Positions 10,884-24,042 of a stretch of DNA of 64,000 nucleotides are shown one piece after another. The stretch is taken from assembly GCA_027946365.1 (NCBI GenBank), contig JAPEUQ010000013.1, forward strand, positions 930,001 through 994,000. Reading direction: 5' to 3'. The DNA comes from Kalmusia sp. IMI 367209. Lineage: Eukaryota; Ascomycota; Dothideomycetes; Pleosporales; Didymosphaeriaceae. How positions within the stretch are numbered: the first letter of the stretch is position 1; every line of letters begins with the position of its first letter. Under the pieces are notes generated by a model that saw only the letters and a program-made list of their open reading frames with translations, was not told the origin of the DNA and made no database searches. The translations under genes and the position numbers were made by a program.

Positions 10884-12666
10884 TCACATGTCCATAGAGT
10901 CACCACCATTTGCGAAGTTGAAGTTTTGTTGCTGCTGTGTCTGCGGTGCTCCGAATCCGAAGTGACCATCCTGTGTGACTTGAGGTCCGGTACCCTCCAT
11001 GTTTTCAGCATCGACGTCTTCATCAGAGAAGTACTTCTCGATGATGTTGTATGCCTTCATGTAGATCTCCTCGTTGGCGTTGTTCTGGCAGTCATGGATC
11101 TTCTCCATGCCGCCAACCTCCTCGATGAAGAGAGCATAACGGTTGATCGGCTCTCCAGCACCTCCATCAGCGCCAGATTCCTTGTCCATCTCGCCAACCT
11201 TGAGGATGTTCTCAAGGCCATCTAGGGCGACCTGAATGATCTTGTTGTCAGGGCATGCGAGCAGGTCGCATAGCGGCTTGATGCAGCCCATCTCAACGAG
11301 GAATCTGATCTGAGCAGGCCTCTGGAGACCTCCAGATGTAGCATTGGAGATCGCCCAGCAGGCTTCTTTTCGTGTCTTGAAGTCGCCATTCTGGAGGAGG
11401 TGGATGAGAGGTTTGATGATGTTTGCGTCGATGACGGCTTGGATCTGGGTCGAGTTGCCAGCGGTGATGTTAGAAATGGTCCAGCAAGCCTCTTTACGGA
11501 TGCCGTCCTTGGTAGAGCTAAGAAGAGACAACAGAGCTGGCAAAGCACCGCAGTTGATTATGACTTGAGTCTGGACGTCGTCACCCGTGACAATGTTACC
11601 GACGGACCGAAGGGCAGGAGTCTGAACGGAGGTGGAGGCATGCATCAGCAGCTCGACAAGGCGACGAGGAATGCCGGCCTCGATGACGGCTTGGATCTTG
11701 TCGTTTGCGCCATCGGACAGATATGAGATGGCCCAGCACGCGTCAATGAGAACCTCGTCGTCGAGCGAGTAGACAAGCTTAGCGAGCACGGGAAGGGCAG
11801 GTGCAATCTGTACAGGTCAGTCGGCATGAAACAATGGGCATCCGGGTATACTTACAGTCTGCCAGTCGGGCTGAGGGGTCTTACCACGGCAGAAGTTGCT
11901 GAGAGTCCAGGTAGCGTTCCTTAGCATGCTCAGTTTGCGACTGTCACCAAGGAGATTGATCAGCGGGCGAAGAGCGCCGGCCTGGAGGACAAAGTCACGG
12001 CAGGCGGGGCTGTCACCAGCAATGTTACCAAGCGCCCAAACGGCCTGCTCTCGCACATCAGGCTCGTGGCTACTGAGAAGCTCGACAAAGATGGGCACGG
12101 CTCCGGCCTCGATAACGACCTGGGTCTGTTGGGCCGAGCCGGAGGCGATGTTGGTGAGCGCCCATGCGGCCTCAAATTGAACGAGTGTGTGCGGCGACCT
12201 GAGAAACTCAACAAATCTGCTCACGACGCCGGTCTCGATGACGCGCTCGATGGGGGGATTGCGCTCCTTGGAGAGGAGCTTGCGGAACTTGGTCGTCGCT
12301 TGAATCTGCTCGTCGATCTGCTCGGAGAAGACGCCCTTGACCATCTGTGGGAGCTCTTCGTTCAACTGTCACGACGTGTTAGCTATGTCGACGCTGCAAG
12401 CACACCGCTGCTGCACACATGCGGGGCAAACGTACCTGTCCCTCGATGTTGGTGCCCTCATCGTCGCTGTCGGGGGCTGCACCGAGCGAGGCGCCCGGCT
12501 GATCCCTGCCAGCAATACCGCGACGCTTCGCGAGGTTCTCCTCACGCTTCGCCTTGCGGATCTCGACTTGCTGCTCCTCGCGGCGGCGGCGGAGCTCGTC
12601 AGGCTTGAAAGCGCTCTTCGCCTTGAAGGTGGTGCGGCGGTGCTCGGGAATGTACTTGTCGGCCAT
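10884..12666 (-). CDS. srp1: Importin subunit alpha (karyopherin alpha, Srp1/KapA)
   Basis: Adaptor that binds classical nuclear localisation signals and, through importin beta, carries cargo into the nucleus. Exons: 12436-12666, 11856-12365, 10884-11807, with introns of 70 and 48 nt; 554 aa. The N-terminal importin-beta-binding domain is basic ([11 protein letters not shown], then [18 protein letters not shown]). About ten armadillo repeats follow, with the recurring Trp/Asn ladder that contacts the NLS ([66 protein letters not shown]). The acidic, Gln-rich C-terminal tail ends NGGDSMDM. Length and domain order match the family. It is divergently arranged with pot1, 391 bp between start codons. 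Confidence 0.96.
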
Positions 12667-13057
12667 GGTGGAGTATGTCAACGGGTCTCTGGTTGACAGT
12701 GGTGGGGAGAAGGTGTGCGAGACAAGCCGTTTGTTTGGAGGGGGATTATATTGCTCGTGGGGCAGGGGAGGTGAAAAGGCGGAAGCGGCAACACTGATCC
12801 TAGGCCGCTTCGGGTTACGCGCTTGGCACCCACCACTAACCAGCGCTCGCGTTTGCCCAACAGGACCAAACCACCACGCTGCACACCAACCACGCGGCGT
12901 GTATTGCAATTGCCTTCGCATGGCTCTGAGGAGCACATCGTCAGCATCGATATAACCTTGGAATCAGGACGAAGGACGCGACATTCCTTGGTTCTCCTCG
13001 AGGTCACTCAACAGTGCTCGAGCTCGAGTCTACGTTCGCGCTAACCTGTTCCGGACA
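12667..13057. promoter_or_regulatory. Shared upstream region of importin-alpha and pot1
   Basis: The 391-bp gap separates two divergent start codons, so it must contain both promoters. It has C/T-rich stretches on the importin-alpha sense strand, typical of strongly expressed fungal genes. No definite TATA box was identified. Confidence 0.5.
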
Positions 13058-15002
13058 ATGGCTTTGCCTGTTGGGTTCGTCGCGTTGCGCGATGTCCTGT
13101 CCGCCGATGAGGACAGTTGCTTCTTGGGCGTCATTTCTCAAATCCAGGCTCCAATACGAGAGGGCGGCGAGTGGGTCCTCAACTTTGTTATCAGAGACAA
13201 GTTTCCTGGGGACGAGAAAGATGCTTTACCCTGTCGGCTCTTACGATGGAACGCTGACCACCCACCCAAAGGCAATCCTGGCGATGTGGTCATACTGCGA
13301 AGCATGAAAGTCGAGATTCATAACAGCAAGAAGACCCTGGTCAATTCCCAAAGCCTTCTGTCTCAGGCGACCTTCTTCTCCATGAAGAACATACCTGCGG
13401 CCGGTCAGTCTGGAAGCCTCTCAAGCTTCCCTTTCAGCGGCTTGCCTGGCAGTCTGCCTCCAGATACTGCTGAGAAAATGGCACTCATCAATATGAAGGC
13501 CGCAGCCGCTCCACTCCTGATTGATCTACAGGATAAGAAGACCGCTTTTTTTGCTCGACTTCCACCAACCGCAAACAATTTCAAGAAGGGCAGAAAGCAA
13601 ACCTTGATCAGCGACATGACTTTCAGTGTCTTCTACGATCTTGTCGGCGAGGTAGTCAAAACGTTTTGGGCCACGAATGATACTATAGACCTTTATGTGA
13701 CCGATTACACCACGAACAAAGATCTTTTCTTATATGAGGATCCGAAAGAGCAAGATAACTTTGGCTGGAACAAAAAGCCCTGGGATGGCCCTTTCGGTCA
13801 GATGACGATGGCTATTCGCCTGTATGAGCCTCATGCAGGTGCCGCTCGCAACATCAAGGAAGGCGACTTCGTCTTCCTTCAGAATGTTCGCACAAAGCTC
13901 TCACAGGTGAACAAATTAGAAGGAGCGATCCACCAAGATCCCAAATATCCCGAAAAAATTTGCGTCCGTGTATGCACGAATGCGACACAACTAAAGGCTC
14001 TCCTAGAGCGGAAAGCAGAGTACGATAAAAGTCACGCAGCGCGTCAACTAGCTCACGCCACTCCCATGCTTGCAAACGCTCCTAAGAAAGCCTCGGCGAA
14101 AGCCTCCTCGAAGAAGAAGGAGAGTAAAAAGGCAAAGCAGCGCCTACGAAAGGAGCAGGTACAAAAAGAGTTAGAAGACTTAGAAGAAAAATTTGAGGAA
14201 GCTGAGATCACCGGTAAGGGTTTGAATCAAAATAGTGAGTATTCTAGCTATCACACTGGGACTTAGCTCACAGCTACAGTCTGCACTGGGGATAGAGACG
14301 TGGCTCTTTCTACCGTTGACGAGATCGTGAACAATCCTTACCTACAGACGACCACCCAAACGGGCGACATACTACACCTTCCGTTTGTTAACTCCAGATA
14401 TCGCATTCGCCTGCGTATCGTCGACCACTACCCTCTGAAGCTCAAATCCTTCACTAGATTGAAAGGGGATCCTCAGTCCAGTGATTCACAGTCTAGTGGT
14501 TCGCAAGACAGGAACTATGAATGGCACTTCTTCCTTTTAGTAGAGGATGCAGATGCCCCTGTCGGTACGACTCCGACCCGGTTTCCTCTCACCATCGACA
14601 CTCCTCGAGCCCAGTGCCTTCTCGATCTAGATCCTGTAAAGTAAGTCTAAATCGACCCGGGCGAGCAGCACAATACACTAATGCCCGATCAGCCTTCATG
14701 AGCGGCCAGACAAGCTCGGAGTACTAGAGGAGAAGCTTTTTGTTTATTGGGGCAATTTGCACGAACGAAAGATCGCGCTAAAAAAGGAAGGTATCGATCT
14801 GCCATTACCTGTAGCAGACAAGAGGCTAGCATTAAGCAACAAACCCTTCGAGTGCTGTATCGAAGAGTACGGCATTCCAGTAGACGACAAAGGCGCTCCA
14901 TACATAGGCTTAGACATTGATGACATCCCTGATGAGATACTAGGAAATCCGAAGACGTGGAAGCGCACGTGGAGCCCGTACAATACCAAAATAAAAAGTT
15001 GA
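13058..15002 (+). CDS. pot1: Protection of telomeres protein Pot1
   Basis: Single-stranded telomeric DNA-binding protein of the shelterin-like complex; it caps the 3' overhang. Exons 13058-14234, 14280-14640, 14693-15002, with introns of 45 and 52 nt; 615 aa. The N-terminal OB fold spans residues ~5-120 (MALPVGFVALRDVL, then NFVIRDKFPG). The second OB domain (POT1PC type) includes IDLYVTDYTTNKDLF, WDGPFGQMTMAIRLYEPH, GDFVFLQNVRTKLS. A charged Lys/Glu coiled linker (residues ~350-385) follows. The C-terminal half is conserved in filamentous fungi (WHFFLLVEDADAP, LHERPDKL, FECCIEEYGIPV) and probably contacts the Tpz1/TPP1 partner. The start is the first ATG and places the OB fold at the N-terminus. 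No frame breaks. Confidence 0.88.
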
Positions 15003-15826
15003 AGAAATCTGGCAGCTAGGGAGAGTGACTTGTCTTGTTTGCGCCGCTTTGGCCTAAGTCTCTTCAGGCGTTGAGGGTCTATATCAGGGTATTGTCTAGT
15101 GATACCCTTAACATTTGTATTTGCATGTAGTCTTATATCCATCTATTCATTCGCTACTACTCATGCCCACACATTTTGTTCGAGAGATGAGACTCAAATG
15201 TGAGGGAGATAGCTAAACTACTTCAAAGGCCAAGTCGTTCATAAAGTATATTAAGACTATGCAATAAAGCTTCCAAGGTTAATATGAAAAGACGCAACGA
15301 TTTCGGTCGCGGTGCAGTCGCTTAGTCCACAAACTTCATCACCGGTTCCCATATTCCTCTACTTATTTTACTGTATTTCCATATGCAACTGCGAAAGCAA
15401 GAGTAAACCTACTGGTGCCACATGCGTAGAACCTAACAGGCGTTCCATTGTGACTTTGAATATGCTACAGGCATATCATCCAGGAATGAATAGTGCAAGG
15501 GCTACCAACATATCAAGTGCTCGGTCACCAATTGTGTACGTGGGTCGTACCAAAGACTTAGGTATCAGAATAGACTTGAGTACTGCTCCAGATCGTAATA
15601 CCTTGCGGCGTCTCGAGGGCCCAAAACACATGGCATAGCCAAGGGCTAATGTACTCCAAGGTATGTAAGGTCAGCCCTCGAGGAAACAATATGTAATTTA
15701 TGCTTTCAGAAACAGCACAATACCATGCTTCCAACGCCCGATACTGCGGTGATGCATCATGATGCATCATGAAAGCGCATCATCTCAGGCCATATAGCCC
15801 AAATAGCTTTCTCCACCATCATTTTC
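15003..15826. other. Intergenic, convergent 3' ends of pot1 and helicase gene
   Basis: Both neighbours end here, so only 3' untranslated sequence is expected. A short tandem GATGCATCAT duplication lies near 15750-15770. No gene recognised. Confidence 0.55.
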
Positions 15827-18800
15827 TCAGTCTAGCAAATTAAAGTTCGCTGTGACAACTTTCTGCCCATTAACCTCCTTCAACTCGTCACCGTAAGAGA
15901 ATGTCTCGTTGTAGGAGAATCGCTTGCTGGGAGTAGAAGGATTAAGCTGAGTGCCCTCAAGCAAGTCCACTAGCAGATTGGTATTTGCAGAGGGTTGGAA
16001 CGATGCTTTCTTAGGGGTGAGCTGGATCAACTCACCAGAGATTGGTAGGCTAGAAACACTCTTAGAGCTGTTGGAGATCAACTCAAGAGCCTTCACATCT
16101 GCTGTCCTCCTTTTCTGCTTCATCTGAGCGTCGTCTTCTTTCACACCTCCGTTGGCGTAAGCCTGCCATTGCTGGCGGGTACTATCAGAACTCTCTGAGA
16201 CCTTGGATGATGTTGCGAGCGGTGCAGCAGGAAGGGCTGTACGGACTCCAGTATCAGCTGGAAGTGCAGGAGGACGAGTATGTGAAATGGCATTGAGAAG
16301 CACCTTATGTTCGGGCTTGTACGTGCTCGTGTTGGGTACTTGAAGAGGTTTGATCATGGCCTTCCTTCCGCCACTACGGTTGTCGCAGATAAGGCATTTG
16401 CAGGGATCACAGCACATCTGGCTGCACCTATGACCGCAGGTTGGAACCGTCTTGTTGCACTTTTGGGTGCAATTGATCCGACTGTTGTCAAAGGGGTGGC
16501 ACCTTAACATACACATGTGTCCGCAAGGCAATAGACATCGACAATTCTCATCGCATCCTCCGCTTATTAGCTCCCAGTCGTCAGGTGTCTCAACAAAGAC
16601 CTTGTTACCGTGTTTTGAACATGTGAGCGGAAGCTGGAAACCTGTAAAATTAAATTAGTTAATCTAGGATAGGCGATACGGTCTCCAAATTCTTTCCTAA
16701 GGGATGCATTAGAGGACTCTGGTAGGCTTACCTATACGCTTTTGTGGATCTGCAATTGAATCTTCTTTCTTCACCTTTCCGTGGCCCCACATGATCTTGA
16801 TCACAGCTTCCCAAGTGTCGCTCTGGCACACAAGTAACTCGGCGTTTCCGAATAGATAAAAACCTCGCCTAGCACGAGAAAGCGCAACGCAGACGCGGTT
16901 ATCGACTGATAGGAAGCCGATTTGACTTGAATTGTTGCTTCGGACAAGAGATAGTAGAATGATATCATTTTCTTCACCCTGATAGGAATCAACCGTGACG
17001 ACTTTAAGGGCCTGACCGCGGAGATTCTGGTGATTATGTAATTTCGAAGCAAGAAGCTTCCGCTGACCATTATAAAAAGTTAACACAGTGATCTTGCTTG
17101 GGTGAACGCCATTCAAAACAAGATAGTCGAAAAATCCGACGATCATCTCAGCTTCTTTCTCATTCTTCGATGATTGATAGGCGTCTCGGGACTCAGGCCA
17201 TTCATGTGTCAGAAAGAACGAGTTCACACCACCCATGCCTTCGACTGGGGGACGATTGTTATCACTCTTCACGCTTAGATGATCTTTCAAAGTGTCGCCA
17301 TAGATAGGTTTGAGAAGACGACGAATTTCTGGGATCATTCGACGCTGGCGCTTGAGAGTGTCGAGCTGAACCTCATTGACTACCAGTCGTTCGAAGAGAG
17401 ATAAATTGAAGTTATAGGGCTCATCTTCGAATTCGCGGAGGTTACAATGGGGCCGTAATTGCTGGTGGTCGCCGACTAAGATGAGCTGCTCCAGAGTGGG
17501 AAAGCAGGCCGCCGCAACAGGCGCTTCGAGAGTCTCTGCCGCTTCTTCGATCAAGACCACCCTAGGCCTTAAGCTTGAGATGAGTCCACGATACTTACTT
17601 AGTCCGGTTGTTGTCATGCCAATGAGCCGTTGTTCCAAGAGGACTGGCTGGTCCTGTTCCCACTGTCCTATTTTGCGCTGAAAGACCAGATCGTTGTACT
17701 TCTTGGCAAGATCACGGAACTCCCCCTAGGATATGTTGCTTTGCTTTACGGAGCAGATAGTTGTATATAGCTCCACGATCGGGAATAGGAATTGTCGTCA
17801 GATCTTCGGTCGTGCTGAGAATGCGACAGACATCATCATCGGTCCGCAATGACCCGCCTGTCAATCCCTTAAAATTATCACTAAAGAATGAGATTGGACC
17901 TTTGAGAGCTTCAATATCGTCATCATCGTCGCGGGCCACTGCCTCAGCTTCTAACTCCTCAAGTTGCTCTATTTCATCAAAATCCTCTTCTTCATATGCC
18001 ATGCCGAAGTCGTCAGGCTGAATGGGACGACGGCATTGCACAAGACATCTACCAAGCCACTGCTCCATTTGTATACCTGGGGTGTCCTGAGGAATACCCA
18101 TAGCAGACTGAGCATCGATCTCCAGAGATGAAGCCTGCTGCTCAGTAATGAGGCCTAATCTGGCAAGGAAGCGATGGTCTAGCGGCGTTTTACCAATCTC
18201 GAATGGAGTGAGAAGCAGCCTCATCTTGGTCGTCAACTGCCTTATCTCACCCATCGATCGATTCTTGCGGCTCCCAGGGATCTTAGGCATTTCATAGGTG
18301 CGGCGGACCTCATGTAAAGTTCTGCTCTTAATCTTATCTTGGTCTTTTGTTTGGCCACCCAGGCGAACGAATTTGGGCTCAAATTCAGCAACATGCCGAA
18401 GAAGCTGATCCAATGCGTGATTAGTCTGACAAGTGACGATTATAGGTGGATCACCCTTGCGCATATTGACAAGCTGTGTCTTCAGCAAAACAACAGAAGT
18501 GTGTGTCTTGCCTGTGCCAGGTGGGCCCTGGACAATGGCTAAACTCTTGGTCATCATTCTATTCAGTGCCTTGGATTGTGAGTTGTCCAGAGTCAGACTG
18601 TCGCTAGTCGGCCAGTCTTGAAGAATGTTCACATCTTGGAAACGCTCAGCTTCGTCTATGCTGACAAGCGAGCTCAGATCAATATGAGGATTGATCTTGA
18701 CATATTCTGGAGCGTCGACCTCTTTCTGAGCTTTTACTAGATGCTTAGATAAAGGAAATCTACTCTGTTAGCTCTACCAATGAGATATCAGCGAACCGGG

Positions 18801-19924
18801 AGACTTACGGCTCTCGCATCATGTGCTGAAGAGCAAGGAGTGTGTGACGACTCGCTTCGTAGAACGATGACCGCGATTCGACCATGATCCATTTGCGCAT
18901 AGGGTCGAAGTCAAATTGCTCCGGGTGAGCGAAAAATAGGTCTATCTCTGGCGGGTTGTTCGCTTCAAGGCCAGATAGAGGTCTCGCGCCAACAGTTGCA
19001 AGGATGCATTTATATGGTGTCTGAAACGCATCGTCGGCTGGCGAAAGTGCAACAAGTGTCCCAGTGATGAGTCGTTTGGATTGCCTCCATCGGATAAACT
19101 TCTTGACTCGACTCAAAGAGATCGCGACTTTGGCGGACAACCCACGGAAGGAAAATTGTACCCCTTTCAGATAGACGGGTTCATAGATACCGATCCCGCT
19201 CGAGGGCGGGTACTCCGTCTCATCCTTCCAAGGATCCTTCCTGACGTCTTCAACGGCCTGACGCAAAGGGCGAATCGCATCTTCTCGAAGGAGTTCATAC
19301 TGCGTGCCAAGATACTCCTCATTGTTTTCATACGCGCCCTTTACCTTATTTGGCCGAAGCTCTTCGTCAAAGTCGATAATTTGCTCCCCAATAGTGAAGC
19401 CAGATGAACCTGTTATTATCTCGGAGGACGTCGGAACTTCCGATTTGTCAATCCAAGCTCCAGCTTTGACCACCGGCTTGCTCGCATCCTGGAAGTACTT
19501 CGAGATGTCGTTGTTCGTGCGCGACCGTGAAGATAACGGGACAAGCTCGGGGTCGGGATAGCGATCATCAAGGCTTCTAAGACACTAGTCAGTACAGCGT
19601 CATATTAGAAAGCTAAAGTATGTAACGCGAGTCCTAGGCAACTCGACCTATTGTGAGCCGTCGGGCTTTGAACGTACCGTAACGCGCCAAAGCGCTCCGT
19701 GAGGTGGGAATTCATCTCTTCGGTTCCTAATGGCCTAGTCAGCTGGGAGCGGGCGGATTATATATATTCTTCGACAAATTAGCAAGGGACTCACCAAACT
19801 CACGGTCGCCGATGCCAGCAAGCGGGCCGTAGGCATTGGTTGCCAGCGGCTGCTTGCCGCTGCCGCGCAGTCTCTGGCTGCCTGAGAGGCGGACTCCTTT
19901 TCCTGAGCGTTTCTTCTTAGCCAT
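15827..19924 (-). CDS. hrr1: NF-X1-type zinc-finger SF1 RNA helicase, Hrr1/ZNFX1 family (apparent +1 frameshift)
   Basis: UPF1-like superfamily 1 helicase. In fission yeast the homologue Hrr1 works with RNA-dependent RNA polymerase in siRNA-directed heterochromatin; ZNFX1 proteins act in RNA silencing. Exons: 19795-19924, 19678-19726, 18809-19576, 16732-18759, 15827-16641, with introns of 68, 101, 49 and 90 nt; about 1262 aa. Motifs in order: a basic N-terminus MAKKKRSGKG; Walker A GPPGTGKTHT; a Walker B-like IEEAAE; GDHQQLRP; VVTVDSYQGEENDI; VALSRARRGFYLFGN; then Cys/His NF-X1 fingers (CGHMCMLRCH, CGHRCSQMCC). The C-terminal tail is disordered. The frame changes inside a C5 run (plus strand ~17722-17726): one base less restores HILGEFRDLAKKYND, which continues into family sequence. 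The orthology to Hrr1 is inferred from architecture. Confidence 0.87.
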
Positions 19925-21125
19925 TGTTGAGGAACGAATGCTGGTTCATTTGCGTGAATCTCGAATGCGCTGTTGTCAAAAGGTATGGCCGAACGTGTCG
20001 AACGGAGTATGCTAGGCGCGATAAAGACGCGTCGGAGGATGCGCAAGGAAGGTGCGCCGTAGCAAACGAAAGGAGCTGGCAGTAGACGATTAATAGCAAA
20101 AACGGAAAGAACGTTTGCAAGGTGACATGCAGGTTTTCCTTTATAGAATTTTGTACTTGATGTGAGAGTGGAACAACAACCATTTCGAGATATGTTTGTG
20201 ACATATATCGTACAAACAAAGAGGTGCGTGAGTGGGTGGGGATTAATGATTAGGCAGTATGGCACACATGGTTGGAAATAACCTCGAAAGCAACAAAAGG
20301 CCATTTTGGACATTGCGAAAAGTGATACGCTTGTGGACATGGATATCCTCAGATACCCAAATTACTTTCATATCGTATTCTCATTTACATTTTACTGAGC
20401 CGAGACAGCGTCCAAATCGACAAGCGACTAAAGACAAAAAGTAAAAGAATAACGAGCGCCAAATTGATAGATGATGATGCAACCTTTGTATGCAATGTGA
20501 ACTGTCTTTTGTTGTTTGTAGAGCGAGGCGTTCTACACATTGGGTCGGAAACTTGTGCGGCGAATCCGCCACCTGATTACTGTTGTCTCTGCAAATCTAC
20601 TTATTGTACCCTAGTAGAAACACTAACTCATAAATCGAGACACAACATGAAAGGTGAGGTTGTGTTGGCCTTGAGTTTCTATTCGCTAATTGCATGCACA
20701 GAATGCCAATCTAGCCTGGAATCGACAGCTGTGGAGAAGACCAACAATGGAAACAATTTCTGGTAATCTTTATTTTTGTGTCGTTGCAGTGCATTCAAGA
20801 TAGCAGGAGTTGCAGTCTATTCAATGCGTGTGACGATACTGATAGTGGGTTGAGGTTCTTGCTTATCTCATCGTGCATCGGCCAGCCACACGCATCCCGG
20901 CAACTGACCCGCGACGCAGCCGAGCCTGGGAGCCTCATCGTTCACGAGCATTGCGCCTGAGACTCGAGTGCTCTCGCCGCGAGCGCATGCACTATTCCCT
21001 CCATGACTTATCTACACCCCTAGACACAATCTACGAGTTCAAGCGACGCTGTGCATATAAGCAGCCGTGGACCCTTTTTTGGTCACCCTCCCCGCAAGCC
21101 GGCTGTGTCAGTCTATGGGAACAGC
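19925..21125. other. Intergenic, divergent promoters of helicase gene and spt8
   Basis: 1.2 kb between divergent starts. The sequence is AT-richer in the middle. I see only short open frames without coding character. Confidence 0.55.
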
Positions 21126-23300
21126 ATGAACTTCGACGATGAGGATGACAATGGAGCAGGTTGCTTCCCTTGGGCTCTGGGCTCCCCGTACTAGACTGAC
21201 AATATGGAACAGGTTCCCCGGATACCAGCTCGGAAAACGACGCTGACGAGGTGATGGAGGATGTCGATGATGGGGACGGTGACGCCGACGGCGATGCGGA
21301 TGGTGACGAAGGGGATGACGATGGCGATGATGCGGATGCAGACGACGACGATGCGAACGGGGATAACGACGATGATGATCAGGAGGAAGCAGACAGTCCC
21401 TCACAACGGCCCCGGAGCCTCCCAAACGGCGCTTCGGCCATGCCTGGGCCCTCTCGAACAGCCACGAACCCTACAGTTACCCTCACCTCTCCCTCTCCCC
21501 GAGCTGCTTCTATATCTGGAGGCTTACCGTTCCGACCGAGCGTGCGTCAAGAGGCGCTCAACGCGCCTATTTACGACATTATACCCACCATCGCCGCCCC
21601 GCATAGCACCTCTATAAACGCAGTCATTGCAACACCAGACATGCGATGGGTGTTCAGTGGAGGTGCAGACGGATATATTCGAAAGTTCAATTGGATCGAT
21701 ACAGCGAACGGGAAATTGGCCCTTACCGTAGCGCAGCGACACCCCTTCGTTGACAGTGTTACAAAGGCCGGAGTGCTTCTTAGCTACTGGGAAAATGAAG
21801 ATAGCTCTGGTGCGTCCAAGATTGGTATAACATGAGTAATGATAGCTAAAGCATTGCAGATCGCACGAACGATGACTCTAACAGCCTCTCGCCCGTCTAT
21901 TCTCTTGCTGTACATCATCAGTCACTCTGGCTTCTCTCCGGGCTGGAGTCCGGGGGCATAAATCTACAATCTGTGCGACACGATGAAGGGAGGCGTATAC
22001 ACACTCTCCGACAGCATACCTCAGCCGTGTCCGTATTGACACTCGCGCAGGATGAAAAATCCGTCCTCTCCGGGAGCTGGGATAAGACAATCAATGATTG
22101 GGACCTGAATACAGGACAAGTAAAGAGGCGTTTTGAGACAAGCGGAGGTCAAATTTCCGCAATCGAGCAACGGCCCATGTCTACGCTTCCTATCCCACAG
22201 GATACGGATATAGCACCAGTCTCAAATGGCACGTTGTCTTCCAACAACGCTGCACGGCCGCAAGCAAACGGTCTCTCCAATGGCATCGGATCCTCCATTC
22301 GATCCCAGACTAAAGAGGAGAATGTCAATGTCAATGATGATGATGCTGCTGGGTCGCCTGAAGATTCGTTGTTTGGTGATAAAGACTCCCTATTTGGTGA
22401 CGACAAGGATCCCTCGAACGGCCCCTCTGCCCTCGCGCCGTTTGGAGACGATGAAGAAGACGAGTTCTCAAGAGCTATTGCCAATGGCATACAGCAAGCA
22501 GACGAAGAGGCCAACGCCGGCATGGATATGATGGACATTGGCGGACCTGTTCAGCCCCTCGCTCGCGAACAGTCTCCAGAGACCTTAAAAGAGCCCTCGA
22601 CAGGCGATCAGACTGAAACGCTGATGAACGGGACCACCGAAAGCCAGACAAACACGCAGTTAAACGGACTTCCTCACTCAGAGGAGATATCAAGATCAGC
22701 CGGGAGCAGCGCTGTTCAAGCTGAACAGCCAGCTTCATCCGAGACCACCTTTTTCGATGCGGCCATTGATGGCCCATTGAGGATCTGGGACCGACGGCAA
22801 CCGAACCCGATTGCTCGCATAACCCCGTCACGCAATACGCCGCCATGGTGTATGAATGCTTGCTGGTCACCAGACGGCAATTTTATCTACGCAGGTCGAA
22901 GGAACGGTACTGTTGACGAATACAGTCTTCACAAAAGTCTTCGAGAACCTCGGAGGACCTTCAAGTTCCCCAGTGTTAGTGGTGCTGTGAGCGCTGTGCG
23001 GGCGATGCCCAACGGGCGGCACCTTGTGTGGTACGCTTGCTAATGATATTCAAATGGGTCGCTAGCTAATTTCCCAACAGTGCATCTTACGACATTTTGC
23101 GGTTGTACGATCTCCACGAGCAAGAGACGAAAAATCTCGCTGTGCCATTCTGGATCGTGCCAGGTCATCGGACAGGTGTAATCTCCCAGCTATATCTTGA
23201 CCCTACTTGCAACTTCATGATATCAACTGGGGGCAACAGAGGTTGGGAAGGGAGTTCGACGGAGGTTTTGCTCGGATACGAGATTGGGGTTCCATCATGA
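21126..23300 (+). CDS. spt8: SAGA complex subunit Spt8 (WD40)
   Basis: Subunit of the SAGA coactivator that delivers TBP to promoters. Exons 21126-21159, 21213-21809, 21860-23030, 23081-23300, with introns of 53, 50 and 50 nt; 673 aa. Exon 1 encodes MNFDDEDDNGA. A long Asp/Glu/Gly acidic repeat follows (residues ~25-65), encoded by imperfect GAYGRY repeats. The WD40 core starts at SINAVIATPDMRWVFSGG and includes HPFVDSVTKAGVLLSYWENE, a signature of this family, then SVLSGSWDKTINDWDLNTG, IDGPLRIWDRR and CWSPDGNFIYAGRRNGTVDEY. A ~200-residue disordered insertion separates the WD repeats, as is usual for fungal Spt8. The start was chosen because the acidic N-terminus begins there after splicing; it is the least certain point. 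Confidence 0.9.
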
Positions 23301-24042
23301 TGTGTTTTTGGTATACCCTCGGTTGGTCGCGGCGTTTGGGGTATGCTCTTTGTTTAGGTGTCGGTGCAACTGGACAGGAGCATCGCTGGCATTACACACC
23401 TTGTAACTACCATTCTTGAATTCTACTCGTGTGCACTTGTAGTAGCAGTAAGCATTCTGTCGTGCTCCTTGCAGGGATATATTGCGCTTACCTAGGAGGT
23501 AAAATGGACAGGGATGTCAGCCGCATTTCCAGGCCCCAGGGCCCAGCTGCACATGCGCCGCCTGCGCTTCCAATCCTGGCGCGCTTGGTACCGAATTGCG
23601 CCGCCACGAAAATCAGCCAGCTCCCGCCATTGCACCAGCGCCTTTAAAGGCCACCACCCCGAGAAAATGGACGAACACTTTGACTGCCCCGTGCCGTTGC
23701 GAGGATTGTGTGAAAGCATCGCAGACGAGTGGTTTTCCAGAGCGCGCTCGTTCCGTCTACGTCATTAGCGCACCGTCGATGTTACTAGGCAACGCGACGT
23801 AGATTTCAACGGCTATTGGAAGGGACTTCTGTTTTGTGGAATAGACGAGACTCGTTCTCAGAGCATACCTAGGTAGTTGCGCATCGCTTCCAGGTTTTTA
23901 TTAGTGCCGTCAAGCCGGAAGGAGTCCACTGTCAATCCAGCGAGACCCCAAAATTCCCAAACGCTGGATCTTTGGGTGCTTTACCCTCAGCTATACTTTA
24001 CGGGCGCCGACCTTGTAGAAGATTATCGAGTCCCTAGAAGGA
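23301..24042. other. Intergenic between spt8 and ipk1
   Basis: spt8 3' region and ipk1 promoter. Nothing else recognised. Confidence 0.55.
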
